Assembly: GCA_016715205.1 (NCBI GenBank)
Contig: JADKBC010000011.1
Span: forward strand, 1 to 64,000
DNA from: Holophaga sp.
GTDB lineage: Bacteria > Acidobacteriota > Holophagae > Holophagales > Holophagaceae
Reading direction: 5' to 3'
Length of the DNA stretch: 64,000 nt
The notes beneath the pieces were generated by a model. The model was not told the origin of the DNA. It did not search any database and worked only from the letters and a program-made list of their open reading frames with translations. The translations under genes were made by a program, and so were the position numbers. This document shows, in pieces, positions 1 through 8,231 of this stretch. The stretch's first letter is position 1; the number at the start of each line of letters is the position of its first letter.

Positions 1-2545
1 ACCGTGCGGCTGGCCCGTGGATTGGCTTCCAAACAGTAGACCACGCTATCCTCGAGGGCCCACTGCAAGTTCATCAGGCCCAGGACGCCCAGTTCGAGCG
101 CAAGTTTGCGGCTATGGGCCCGCACGGTTTCCAGAATGGTTGATCGATGCCCAAAGGGGGAAACACCGCGTAGCTGTCGCCGCTGTGCACACCGGCCTCT
201 TCGATGTGGGCCATGACGCCGCAGATGGCCGTGTCGCGCCCATCGCAGACCAGATCTACATCCAGCTCCTGGGCCCCATCCAGGTAGCGATCCAGGAGGA
301 TTGGTTTGGTCGCATCGATGGTCGCGGCTTCCTGCACGTATTTATCCAGCCCGGCGTCATCGAAAACCACGGCCATGGCGCGCCCGCCCAGCACGAAACT
401 GGGGCGCACCATGACGGGAAACCCGATTCGGTGAGCGACCTCGCGGGCCTGTTGGAGGTTGCTGGCCATGCCCCATTCCGCTGCTGGAATACCGAGTTTG
501 GAGAGAACCCTGCCACAAAACGGTCCCGATCTTCGGCAGCCAGGATGCTTTGGTGCGGTGTGCCGGCATGGGCAGCCCGGCACGTTCGAGCCCTTCGGCT
601 AACTTCAGCGGAGTCTGTCCACCGAATCTGGGTGAAGATTCAGCAGCTTTCCGGTGGTGGCTTCCCGGTGCGCAATGGCGCTCACGCTCTCTCAAATCCA
701 AGGGCTCGAAAGTACAGCCGATCACTGGTGTCGAAATCGGTGCCTACCGTTTCAGGGTTGCAGTTGATCAGAATGGCTTCCACGCCACTGGCGCGGATGG
801 CTTCCACCGCCTGCACGCAGCAGCAGTCGAACTCACGCCTTGGCCCGATGCGGTTAAGGCCCTGAACCAAGCACGATGGCCTTGGGTCGATCCGTGGGTG
901 GTGCCTCACTGAACTGCTCCCACGTTTGGTAGAGATAAGGCGTTTCAGCTTGAAACTCGCCCGCGCAGGTATCCACCCGTTTCACGGCGGGGTGCAGGCC
1001 AGCGCAGATCCGCCGCGCGGCCACGTCTCCAGCGGTGGTGGCGCAGAAGCTCGCAATCTGGGCATCGCTGAAGCCCGCGCGCTTGGCTTTCTCCAGCAGG
1101 TCTTCCGGCAATCGTTCAAGGTTGAAACCGCGCAATCGCCCTTCGAGGATGACGATGCCTTCCATCTCCTGCAGAAACCACGGTGATATGCCCGTCAGAC
1201 GCTGCAGCTCCGCCACCGTGCCCGCCCTTCAGGGCCTGGTAGAGCCAGAAGATCCGCTCGGGGCCTGGGGTCAGGAGATGCTCGCGGAGCCTGGAGAGAT
1301 CCAGCTTGCCTTCCAGGGCACCGGCCAGGCCATCGTGGCCGGCTTCCAGGCTGCGCAGGGCCTTCTGGAGTGCCTCCTGGAAACTGCGGCCGATGGCCAT
1401 GGCTTCGCCCACGGCTCTTCATCTGTGTGCCGAGAACCGCCTCGGCTTTGGGGGACCTTCTCGAAGGGTGAAACGGGGACCTTCACCACCACGTAATCGA
1501 GCACCGGCTCGAAGGCGGCCTTGGTCTTGCCGGTGATGACATTGGGTAGTTCCCACAGGCGATAGCCCACCGCCAGTTGGTGGCCACCCAGGCGATGGGG
1601 AACCCCGTGGCCTTGCTGGCCAAGGGCGGAACTGCGGCTCACGCGCGGGTTCATCTCCACCACGATGAGGCGACCCGTTTCCTGGTGCAGGGCGAACTGC
1701 ACGTTGCTGCCGCCCGTTTCCACGCCCACGCCCCGGATGATGGCCTTGGCGGCTTCGCGCATGCGCTAGTGCTCCGATCCGTGAGGGTGAGCGCGGGCGC
1801 CACCGTGATACTGTCGCCCGTGTGGATGCCGCCGGATCGAGGTTCTCGATGGAACAGATGATCACCACGTTGCCGTCGAGATCGCGCACCACTTCCAGTT
1901 CGAATTCCTTCCAGCCCAGGATGCTTTCCTCCACCAGCACTTGGCGAATGGGGGAAAGATCCAGGCCGCGCCGCAGAATCGTTTCAAATTCTTCGATGTT
2001 GTAGGCGATGCCACCCCCACTGCCGCCCATGGTGAAAGCCGGTCGAAGGATGGCGGAAAGCCCGTGGATGCCACGATGGCACGACCTTCCTCCAGGCTGT
2101 GCGCGAAACCACCCGGCAGGCGTTGCAGGCCCAGTCCATCCATAGTTGTTTGAACTGGGCGCGGTCTTCTCCGCGCTCGATGGCTTCCACCTGGGCGCCG
2201 ATGAGCTGCACGCCGTGCCGCGCCAACAGGCCGCTCTTGGCGGCCTGCAGGACAAATCCAAGGCCGTCTGACCGCCCACCGTGGGCAGAATCGCATCGGG
2301 CTTTTCCTTCTCCAGGATTTTCTCCAGCACCGGCAGGTGAGTGGCTCCACTTAGGTGGCATCCGCCCGTTTCCGGATCCGTCATGATCGAAACAGGTTGG
2401 AATTCAGCAGGATGGTGCGGATGCCTTCTTCCCGCAACGCCTTCAAGGCCTGGGTGCTCGAGTAGTCGAACTCGCAGGCCTGCCCGATCTGGATGGGCCC
2501 AGAACCCAGCACCAGCACACAACGAAGATCCGAACGCTTAGGCAT
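1..2545 (-). pseudogene. carB: Carbamoyl-phosphate synthase large subunit, 5' part, frameshifted and cut by the window edge
   Basis: CarB makes carbamoyl phosphate from bicarbonate, ammonia (delivered by CarA) and 2 ATP for arginine and pyrimidine synthesis. The ATG at 2545 reads MPKRSDLRCVLVLGSGPIQ, the classic CarB N-terminus, and its first bases overlap the carA stop (ATGCCTAA). Homology then hops between all three minus-strand frames: VGGQTALDLS near 2.3 kb, SILGWKEFELEVVRD near 1.9 kb, EMNPRVSRSSAL near 1.65 kb, the second-half start KAIVLGSGP near 0.87 kb, and FPVMVRPSFVLGGRAM near 0.4 kb. About 848 of the usual ~1070 residues lie in the window. At least eight single-base indels are needed; one near 2390 is a missing C in AACCC. 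The protein order is intact and the breaks sit at homopolymers, so I infer sequencing error rather than true gene decay. Confidence 0.9.
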
Positions 2546-3613
2546 GGAAGGCCTCCATCATTCGCACGAATTTCCCAAAGGCGTTCCGCGCATCATGGGG
2601 CCCTGGGCTGGCCTCGGGGTGATGCTGCAGGCTGAAGATGGGTAAGCGCGTGTGTCGCAAGCCTTCCACTGTGCCATCGCTGAGATGGCGGTGCGTCACC
2701 TCGATTTCGGGCGGCAGGCTGGCCTCCCCCACCGCAAAGCCGTGGTTCTGGGCGGTGATCTCCACTGGCCGGTGGCCAGATCCAGAACGGGCTGGTTGGC
2801 GCCTCGATGACCGAACTTCAATTTGAAGGTGTGGCCCCCAAAGGCATGGCCCAGGAGTTGGGGCCCAGGCAGATGCCAAAATGGGCAGCTTGCCCAGGCA
2901 GGCGGACACTTCCGTTGCATATCGGGCAGGGCGGCAGGATCGCCAGGGCCATTGCTAAAAAGCCCGCCAAAGCGGGCCGCGGTGAGTTCGGTGGCGGGCG
3001 TGTCCCAGGGAAAGACTTCCAGGTGGAGACCCGCGCCATGGAGCTGTTTCAGGATGGAGGTCTTGATGCCGCCATCCAGCACCGCCACCCGAAAGCGGGC
3101 CTCTGGGTTGGGAATTTCGTAATGATCCCGGCAGCTCACTTGGGCCGCGAGGGCCTGGCCAGCCATTTCCGGAAGGGTGGCAGCCTGGATTCGGCCTTCT
3201 TCCAGGGAGCCATCACCCTCGGTCCAGATCAGCCCCGGCTGGGCACCCGCGTCCCGCAGATGTTGGGTGAGCGCCCGGGTATCTAGCTCGGTTAGAACAG
3301 GCACCCGATGGCGCCGAAGCCAGCCGCCCAGGTCGCTCTCCGAAAACACATGGTCAGGCTTTTCGGTGAGACGACGGCATAGCAGGGCCGTGGCCCAGGG
3401 GCGGGCGCTTTCGTTCAGCTCAGCATGGATGCCGTAGATGCCTTGTTCGGGAAAGGTCATGCACACCATCTGTCCCGCAAAGCTGGGATCCGTGAGGATC
3501 TCCTGGTAGCCCATCATGGCTGTGGTGAACACTGCCTCGCCGGAGCCGCCAAAGCCCAGGGGGGCACGTCCCACAAAGAAGCTGCCATCCTTCAAAATCA
3601 GATGTGCCCGCAT
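2538..3613 (-). pseudogene. carA: Carbamoyl-phosphate synthase small (glutaminase) subunit, frameshifted
   Basis: CarA hydrolyses glutamine and channels ammonia to CarB. The ATG at 3613 follows an AGAAGGAAA ribosome site. The N-terminal CPSase small domain is clean (MRAHLILKDGSFFVGRAPLG, GYQEILTDPSFAGQ). The class I glutaminase domain begins around LDGGIKTSILKQL and GLFSNGPGDPAALPDM, then the frame breaks near 2910 and again near 2870. The catalytic cysteine segment reads FGICLGP in one frame and PQLLGHAFGGHTFKLKFGH in the next; restoring one A (CTGGGCCACCAACTC) rebuilds the expected ICLGHQLL. The C-terminal triad region (PIFSLQHHPEASPGPHD) is intact and ends at the TAA that overlaps the carB start. 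Total length matches the family (~358 codons), so carAB was probably a working operon. Confidence 0.92.
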
Positions 3614-3630
3614 GGCGTTTCCTTCTATAA

Positions 3631-3661
3631 AAGCGCCGCCAGGCTTGCTCTGGCGGCGCTT
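3631..3661 (-). promoter_or_regulatory. Terminator-like hairpin in the carA leader (possible attenuator)
   Basis: Read on the minus strand this is a perfect 12-bp stem (AAGCGCCGCCAG / CTGGCGGCGCTT) with a 7-base loop, followed at once by TTTAT, ending about 18 bases before the carA ATG. The next gene upstream, tadA, is divergent. No upstream minus-strand gene therefore needs this terminator, and it most likely lies in the carA leader. Attenuation by pyrimidines is an inference. Confidence 0.55.
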
Positions 3662-3672
3662 CGATGGGTTAA

Positions 3673-3686
3673 ACCCAAGTTTGGGT
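3673..3686. repeat. Inverted repeat ACCCAA-GT-TTGGGT in the carA-tadA intergenic region
   Basis: A perfect 6-bp inverted repeat with a 2-base spacer, 12 bases upstream (in carA sense) of the carA leader hairpin. It could be a protein-binding site or an alternative RNA structure of the leader. No known operator consensus is recognised. Confidence 0.35.
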
Positions 3687-3811
3687 CTTGGGGAGTGTGC
3701 AGTGTTTTTGGGTTGAGAACCAGTCTCGAATTTTTAAGGCGAGTGGGAGATACTGATCCCTTGTTCCTACGAGGATTCCGTCCATCCGGGTTCACATGGG
3801 AGGATGGCGGC

Positions 3812-4268
3812 ATGTGGTCCGGTGATGATCTCTACTTCATGAAGCTCGCGCTGGAAGCCGCCGAGCAGGCGGACCGCGAAGACGAAGTGCCCATCGGCGC
3901 TGTGCTGGTGCTGGATGGCAAGCTGGTGGCCCGGGGCTACAACTGCCCCATCGGCCATCACGATCCCAGCGCCCATGCGGAAATCATGGCGCTGCGCAGT
4001 GCTTGCGAATGGCTGAAGAACTACCGCGTGCCCGGCGCCACCCTCTACGTGACCCTGGAGCCCTGCCTCATGTGCTTCGGGGCGCTCACCCATGCGCGGG
4101 TGGAACGGGTGGTCTATGGTGCGCCGGATCCCAAAGTGGGTGTGTCGCAGAACCGAGACCTCATCGAGCGGGGCCAACCTCAACCACCGCATTGCGCTGG
4201 AGGGTGGTCTGCTGGAAACCGAATGCCGTGACATGCTGCAGCAGTTTTTTCGGCGGCGCAGGGTCTGA
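3812..4268 (+). CDS. tadA: tRNA-adenosine deaminase TadA (one frameshift near the 3' end)
   Basis: TadA deaminates the wobble adenosine of tRNA-Arg(ACG) to inosine. The ATG at 3812 follows GGGAGGA. The zinc-site signatures HAEIMAL (His ligand plus catalytic Glu) and PCLMC (two Cys ligands) are present, and the start (DDLYFMKLALEAAEQAD) is typical. After DLIERG the frame is lost: removing one G from the GGGG at about 4172 restores DLIERANLNHRIALEGGLLE, ending FFRRRRV at a stop at 4266-4268, next to the stop of the convergent neighbour. With that correction the protein is ~151 residues, normal for TadA. Without it the frame runs to 4231. Confidence 0.9.
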
Positions 4269-5365
4269 TCAGTTCTTCACCACCCGTCGCGCATCCAGCA
4301 TCTGTACGGCGAAGGTGCCCAGCCAATGCTCGCCTTCATAGCTACCCGAGGCAATGAAGGGCAGGGAGGCCTGGCCGTGGGCATCCGCTGTTTTCAATAG
4401 CGCCTCGCGCCGAGTGTCCTTCGCGCCAAGGGCCGCGGTGATGGCGTACAGGCAGCGGGCGCGGCTCAGGTTCAGCCCGTCCAGATGAACGATCTTGGGA
4501 TCCGTGCGGTCGGAGACAATGGCTGGTTCCAGCTTGCCGTCGGCCATCAACTCGGGAAGGAATCCAGCCGCCCAGGTACGGAATTCCGCCTTGGAGAGTA
4601 CCTTGGCCATGAGGGCGGTTTCCTCCAGGCTGGCGGAGAGGAAATCCTCGCCGCTGGGTTCCCAGCGCAGGGGGCCACTGCGGTCCGTGCCGAAATAGGT
4701 GCGGGCGCGTTCCGCGATCAGTGTTTCCAAGCGATGGTCCTTGGCAGACCGGGCGTAGTCCATGGCCAGGGAAAGGCTAAAGGCGGTGTTGGGATGCACC
4801 CCGTGCGGATGGGATAGGTCTGCTTGGGCAAAAAATCCAGAAAAGCCCCCGTCACCCGGTTGGCCAGGGGCTGCAGGTTTGCGGACCAGCGGCGGGCTTC
4901 CGGGGAATCCCAGTTGCGCAATTCCGCCGTGAGTTTGAGCAGCCAGGCCCAGCCGTACGTCCGCTCAAAACTTTTGCGATTGGGTTGGGCAAAGTAGGCC
5001 ACTTCAGCGGCCATCCGCTCGGGCGCCAAGTTCTCATCGAGGACCGCGCGGATTTCCTTCGCCTCGGGCAATTCTGGGAAATCCCGCAACAGCTTCACCA
5101 GCATCCAGTGCCCGTGGACCGAAGAATGCCAGTCGAAACACCCGTAAAAGGCCGGATGCAGCGCCTTGGGCGATTGCACCTCATTGGGGCCATTCATCAC
5201 ATGGTCTAGTTTGTTGGGATATTCCTGCCGCACACACTTGAGCGCCAGCTTGGCAAAATGCGAGGCTCGAACCACATCCAGAGCCAATTCTCCGCTCGGC
5301 GTTTGCGCCTGCGCCAACAGCACCGGCACCGCGAACATTACAGCCTTCAGGATCCTGTGGTCCAT
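4269..5365 (-). pseudogene. DUF2891 family secreted protein, one frameshift
   Basis: Function unknown. The N-terminus (MDHRILKAVMFAVPVLLAQAQT) is a signal peptide, so the protein is probably exported. HPAFYGCFDWHSSVHGHWML is the hallmark of the DUF2891 family (PF11199), whose fold is expected to be an alpha/alpha toroid. The frame breaks near 4800 after TYPIRTG; adding one G to the GGGG run gives TGVHPNTAFSLSLAMDYARS and continuity to the stop at 4269. The combined length of ~365 residues fits the family. The single homopolymer deletion again looks like a sequencing error. The gene is convergent with tadA, with the two stops touching. Confidence 0.8.
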
Positions 5366-5440
5366 GCAACCCCAATCCTGAGGATTGTAAACGCACCCGC
5401 CTCGCAGCCGTGGCCCAACCCCTGCTAGAATCTCCCCTCT

Positions 5441-5530
5441 GGAGAGATGTCCGAGTGGTTGAAGGAGCCTGACTCGAAATCAGGTGACGGGGTGACCCGT
5501 TCGGGGGTTCGAATCCCTCTCTCTCCGCCA
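5441..5530 (+). tRNA. tRNA-Ser, anticodon CGA (codon UCG)
   Basis: A 90-base tRNA with acceptor GGAGAGA pairing TCTCTCC, discriminator G and encoded CCA. The anticodon arm CCTGA-CTCGAAA-TCAGG gives anticodon CGA. The long variable arm (GGTGACGGGGTGACCCGTTC) is typical of serine tRNA, and the T loop is TTCGAAT. A -10-like TAGAAT lies at 5426-5431, nine bases upstream. Confidence 0.96.
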
Positions 5531-5532
5531 GC

Positions 5533-5565
5533 AAAGCCCCGCTGCCGTCAGGTTTCGGGGCTTTT
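5533..5565 (+). terminator. Rho-independent terminator of tRNA-Ser
   Basis: The stem AAAGCCCCG / CGGGGCTTT encloses a 14-base loop and ends in a TTTT run, three bases after the tRNA CCA. Confidence 0.8.
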
Positions 5566-5667
5566 GTGTGCGGCCATGGCCAGCCCTGTTTAGGCGCTAC
5601 CGACACGGGGTAGCTGCAAAGCCTCTATGCAGTCTCGGTGCACGATCTGTGCAGGGGGGACGCAGAG

Positions 5668-6486
5668 TCAGGCCTTTGTGAAGCATTTCTCCGTGGCAGC
5701 GTCGGCCGGAAACAGGCTTTCGATGCGCAGTTCGTCGGTGGTGATGTCCTGTGCCGTACCGAAGGTGGCGATGACGGTGAAGAGCGATAGTCGTTGGCCA
5801 TCCTTCTCCAGCACCAGGGGCAGCACGGGGACGAGGGCCGTGTCCGGTGCGGGGCCAAGGGTTGTTGAATCCTGGTACTGGCTCAATTCCATCAGAACGG
5901 CCTTCATGTCCTGGCCGCCGAGGGTCTCAGCCTCGCGGCAGGCGCGGTGCCAAACCAGGGGCGCGACGGTGGCCCAGTTCCCCACATAGGGGCGGATGCC
6001 ATTGGGATGGAAAAACAGCCGCATCATGTTGCGCGCATCGCCGCCCACCTGGTTCCACACATCCGCGCCAAACATGGCCACCAGGCGCTCGAAGGGTTCG
6101 TTCGCAAGGCGGATGTTCCAGGCGCGATCGATGGCCAGGGCCGGGAAGGGCGCATGGTTGGCAAGCATCATGCGAACCGCGGCCAACACTTGGTGCATCT
6201 GCGGGTCGTCCAGGGAGCGGGCCTGGAACACCGGGGCGAATCCAGCGGCCAATAGCCAGTCGTTGCGCTCCCGTAGTGGCACCGCCAGGGTTTCACTGAG
6301 TTGCAGGATCATGGCGCGGCTGGGCTTGGCGCGGCCCGATTCCAGAAAGCTTACATGGCGCTGGGACACGCCGGAATCCAGCGCGAGATCGAGCTGGGAA
6401 AGGCGGCGTTTCTGGCGCCAGCCCTTGAGCAGATGGGGAAACGCTGACGGGGCGGTGTCGTGCGGCGGCAGCGAGGTGAGTGGCAT
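5668..6486 (-). CDS. XRE-family regulator with MmyB-like ligand-binding domain
   Basis: A DNA-binding transcription regulator of 272 residues. The N-terminal helix-turn-helix (~residues 17-75) reads WRQKRRLSQLDLALDSGVSQ then RHVSFLESGRAKPSR. The rest matches the MmyB-like PAS-type ligand domain (PF17765): APFPALAIDRAWNIRLANEP, DARNMMRLFFHPNG, VWHRACREAE. Members of this family often control a divergent short-chain dehydrogenase or small transport gene. I chose the ATG at 6486 (MPLTSLPPHD) because GGGAG precedes it and homology starts after it; an ATG at 6606 in the same frame would add 40 unlike residues. It is divergent from the small membrane protein at 6618, a plausible target. Confidence 0.85.
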   Translation of the reverse strand: MPLTSLPPHDTAPSAFPHLLKGWRQKRRLSQLDLALDSGVSQRHVSFLESGRAKPSRAMILQLSETLAVPLRERNDWLLAAGFAPVFQARSLDDPQMHQVLAAVRMMLANHAPFPALAIDRAWNIRLANEPFERLVAMFGADVWNQVGGDARNMMRLFFHPNGIRPYVGNWATVAPLVWHRACREAETLGGQDMKAVLMELSQYQDSTTLGPAPDTALVPVLPLVLEKDGQRLSLFTVIATFGTAQDITTDELRIESLFPADAATEKCFTKA

Positions 6487-6617
6487 GTCCGGGCTCCCTG
6501 GGGCTTCTGGGATTCTTGCGGGGTTGAGGATCGCATTCAATGACCTGAGAGGTAATTGAGAAGGCGCAGGCAGGTTGGCACGCTGAGGATGAACCGATTT
6601 CTCCAAGGAGCTTACCC

Positions 6618-6932
6618 ATGTCCCTTCGCCTTTCCGCTTTACTCCTGGTCCTTGGCCTTTTCGGCGCGCTCACGGCGGTGGCCCTGCTGGATGTGGGCTA
6701 CTTCGGCATCCTCAAACCGCATTTCCAGAGCTGGGGCGCCGGTCAGGTGCTCGCGGATCTTTCCATCCTGGGGGTGCTGGCCTGCTTCTGGATGATCCAG
6801 GATGCCCGTGAACGTGGGTTGAAGGCTTGGCCCTTCGTGATCCTGACGCTGGTCGCCGGTTCCTTTGGTCCCCTGTGTTATCTGGTGCTCCGTTGCCTGA
6901 AGGCAGACCGCAGGGAATTTCCCCAGGCCTGA
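6618..6932 (+). CDS. Small three-helix membrane protein, DUF2834-like
   Basis: A 104-residue protein with hydrophobic segments at about 5-27, 43-60 and 68-92, separated by a polar DARERGLKAW loop. The layout resembles DUF2834 proteins, whose function is unknown. An AAGGAG ribosome site lies just upstream. It sits divergent to the XRE/MmyB-type regulator with 131 bases between starts, so regulation by that protein is likely but inferred. Confidence 0.6.
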   Translation: MSLRLSALLLVLGLFGALTAVALLDVGYFGILKPHFQSWGAGQVLADLSILGVLACFWMIQDARERGLKAWPFVILTLVAGSFGPLCYLVLRCLKADRREFPQA

Positions 6933-7011
6933 TGGCAAAGCGCGTCGGAAGCTCAAATGGCGAGATGATGCGAGGTGGATACCCAGGTATCCATCCCCTC
7001 TGGAGTAGGCC

Positions 7012-7479
7012 GTGGATTCACTGCTCGCCAAACTGAACTTCAAGGCGCATCGGCGCGTGCTGGTGGTAGGTGCGCCCGAGGAAGCCGCTCAACTGGTGGC
7101 GAGCCTTCGGGAACATGCGCCCGTTTTCCTCGACGCGAAGGCCAAGGGTTCCTTCGACTTCGCGTTGGTTTTTTTGAAGGGCTGCGCCGAGGTTGGCACG
7201 GCCGCTCAGGCCACAGAGCTGCTCGCGGAGGATGCGCCGTTCTGGTGCTGTTATCCCAAAAAGAGTTCGAAGAAATATGCCTCGGATCTCTCCCGGGATG
7301 GGGGCTGGCAGCCCTTGGGCGATCTGGGTTTCGAGCCCGTTCGCCAAGTGGCCTTGGATGAGGATTGGTCCGCGTTGCGCTTCCGGAAGGCCGAGAAGAT
7401 CAAGGCCCTCACCCGTTCCGCCGAGTACGCCATGAGCACGGTCGGCAAGGCCAAGGCGACCGGAAACAGGCGTGGTTGA
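7012..7479 (+). CDS. Conserved hypothetical protein, DUF3052-like
   Basis: A 155-residue soluble protein with no signal peptide. The GTG start at 7012 follows GGAG. The segments LLAKLNFKAHRRVLVVGAP, FDFALVFLKG, YPKKSSKKY and RQVALDEDWSALRFRK are typical of a widespread bacterial family of unknown function, often annotated as DUF3052-like. The pattern (beta strands around VLVVGAP and FALVFL) suggests a small Rossmann-like fold. Its stop overlaps the GTG of the next gene by 8 bases, so the two are translationally coupled. Confidence 0.6.
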   Translation: MDSLLAKLNFKAHRRVLVVGAPEEAAQLVASLREHAPVFLDAKAKGSFDFALVFLKGCAEVGTAAQATELLAEDAPFWCCYPKKSSKKYASDLSRDGGWQPLGDLGFEPVRQVALDEDWSALRFRKAEKIKALTRSAEYAMSTVGKAKATGNRRG

Positions 7480-8152
7480 ATCCGTGGATCGCTCCTCGCG
7501 CAATCGTCTGGGTGAACGGCAACTCCCCCACTTCGAAGGCACCACGCTGTTCGATAGCATCGGCCGGGTGGTCTGTCGCGCCAATTGCCTGCCCCGCAAG
7601 GAACTGCACGAAGCCTGGGAAGTGGCCCGCAGGGTGCGGCGTCGCTTTCGCGGCGGGCGGGTGGTGGATCTGGCCTGCGGGCATGGCCTGCTGGCCCAGA
7701 TCATGCTGTTGCTGGATGATCGTTCGCCCGAAGCATTGGCGGTGGACCTCCGGATTCCGAAGAGCGCGGCCCTGCTGGATGAGGCCTTCGGCGAAGCCTG
7801 GCCCCGCCTGAAGGGGCGCATCCACCTTCTGCAAAGCAACCTGAAGCTGGTACCGCTGCAGTCCACGGATGTGGTGGTTTCGGCCCATGCCTGCGGGGGA
7901 CTGACGGATCTGATCCTGGCCCGGGCCATGGACGTGCGAGCCCGGGTGGCCGTACTGCCCTGCTGCCACGCCCTCGGGAAGTCGGACCTTGGCAGCCTGG
8001 AGGGCTGGATGGACGGTCCCCTGGCCGTGGATGCGACCCGGGTGGCACTGCTGCGGTCCCGCGGCTACCGGGTGTTCACTCAGTTGATCCCAGGGGATAT
8101 CACACCCAAGAACCGGCTGCTGATCGCCGAGCCCGAAGGATTCGAGGGCTGA
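7472..8152 (+). CDS. SAM-dependent methyltransferase-like protein
   Basis: A 226-residue class I methyltransferase-like fold. VVDLACGHGLLA (~residue 64) is motif I, the SAM-binding glycine loop, and EALAVDLRIPKS contributes the acidic residue of motif II. SAHACGGLTD and LPCCH resemble the CCxH-containing methyltransferases related to eukaryotic GSTCD/METTL proteins; the substrate is unknown. The GTG start at 7472 overlaps the preceding gene by 8 bases. It is followed after 79 bases by the alkylation-repair pair. Confidence 0.65.
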   Translation: MVESVDRSSRNRLGERQLPHFEGTTLFDSIGRVVCRANCLPRKELHEAWEVARRVRRRFRGGRVVDLACGHGLLAQIMLLLDDRSPEALAVDLRIPKSAALLDEAFGEAWPRLKGRIHLLQSNLKLVPLQSTDVVVSAHACGGLTDLILARAMDVRARVAVLPCCHALGKSDLGSLEGWMDGPLAVDATRVALLRSRGYRVFTQLIPGDITPKNRLLIAEPEGFEG

Positions 8153-8231
8153 TCCAGAACCAGGCCTAGCCTTTTGATTCCATGTCCGAATTCGGCGAGA
8201 CATGTCTTAACCCTGGGGCGATGATGGGCCC

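Noticed and set aside
1419..2522. Possible separate 367-residue gene in the carB region
   Set aside because: Only parts match CarB and they continue in other frames; it is one fragment of a frameshifted carB.
5181..5606. Minus-strand open frame across tRNA-Ser
   Set aside because: It covers the tRNA and its terminator in antisense and has no coding features.
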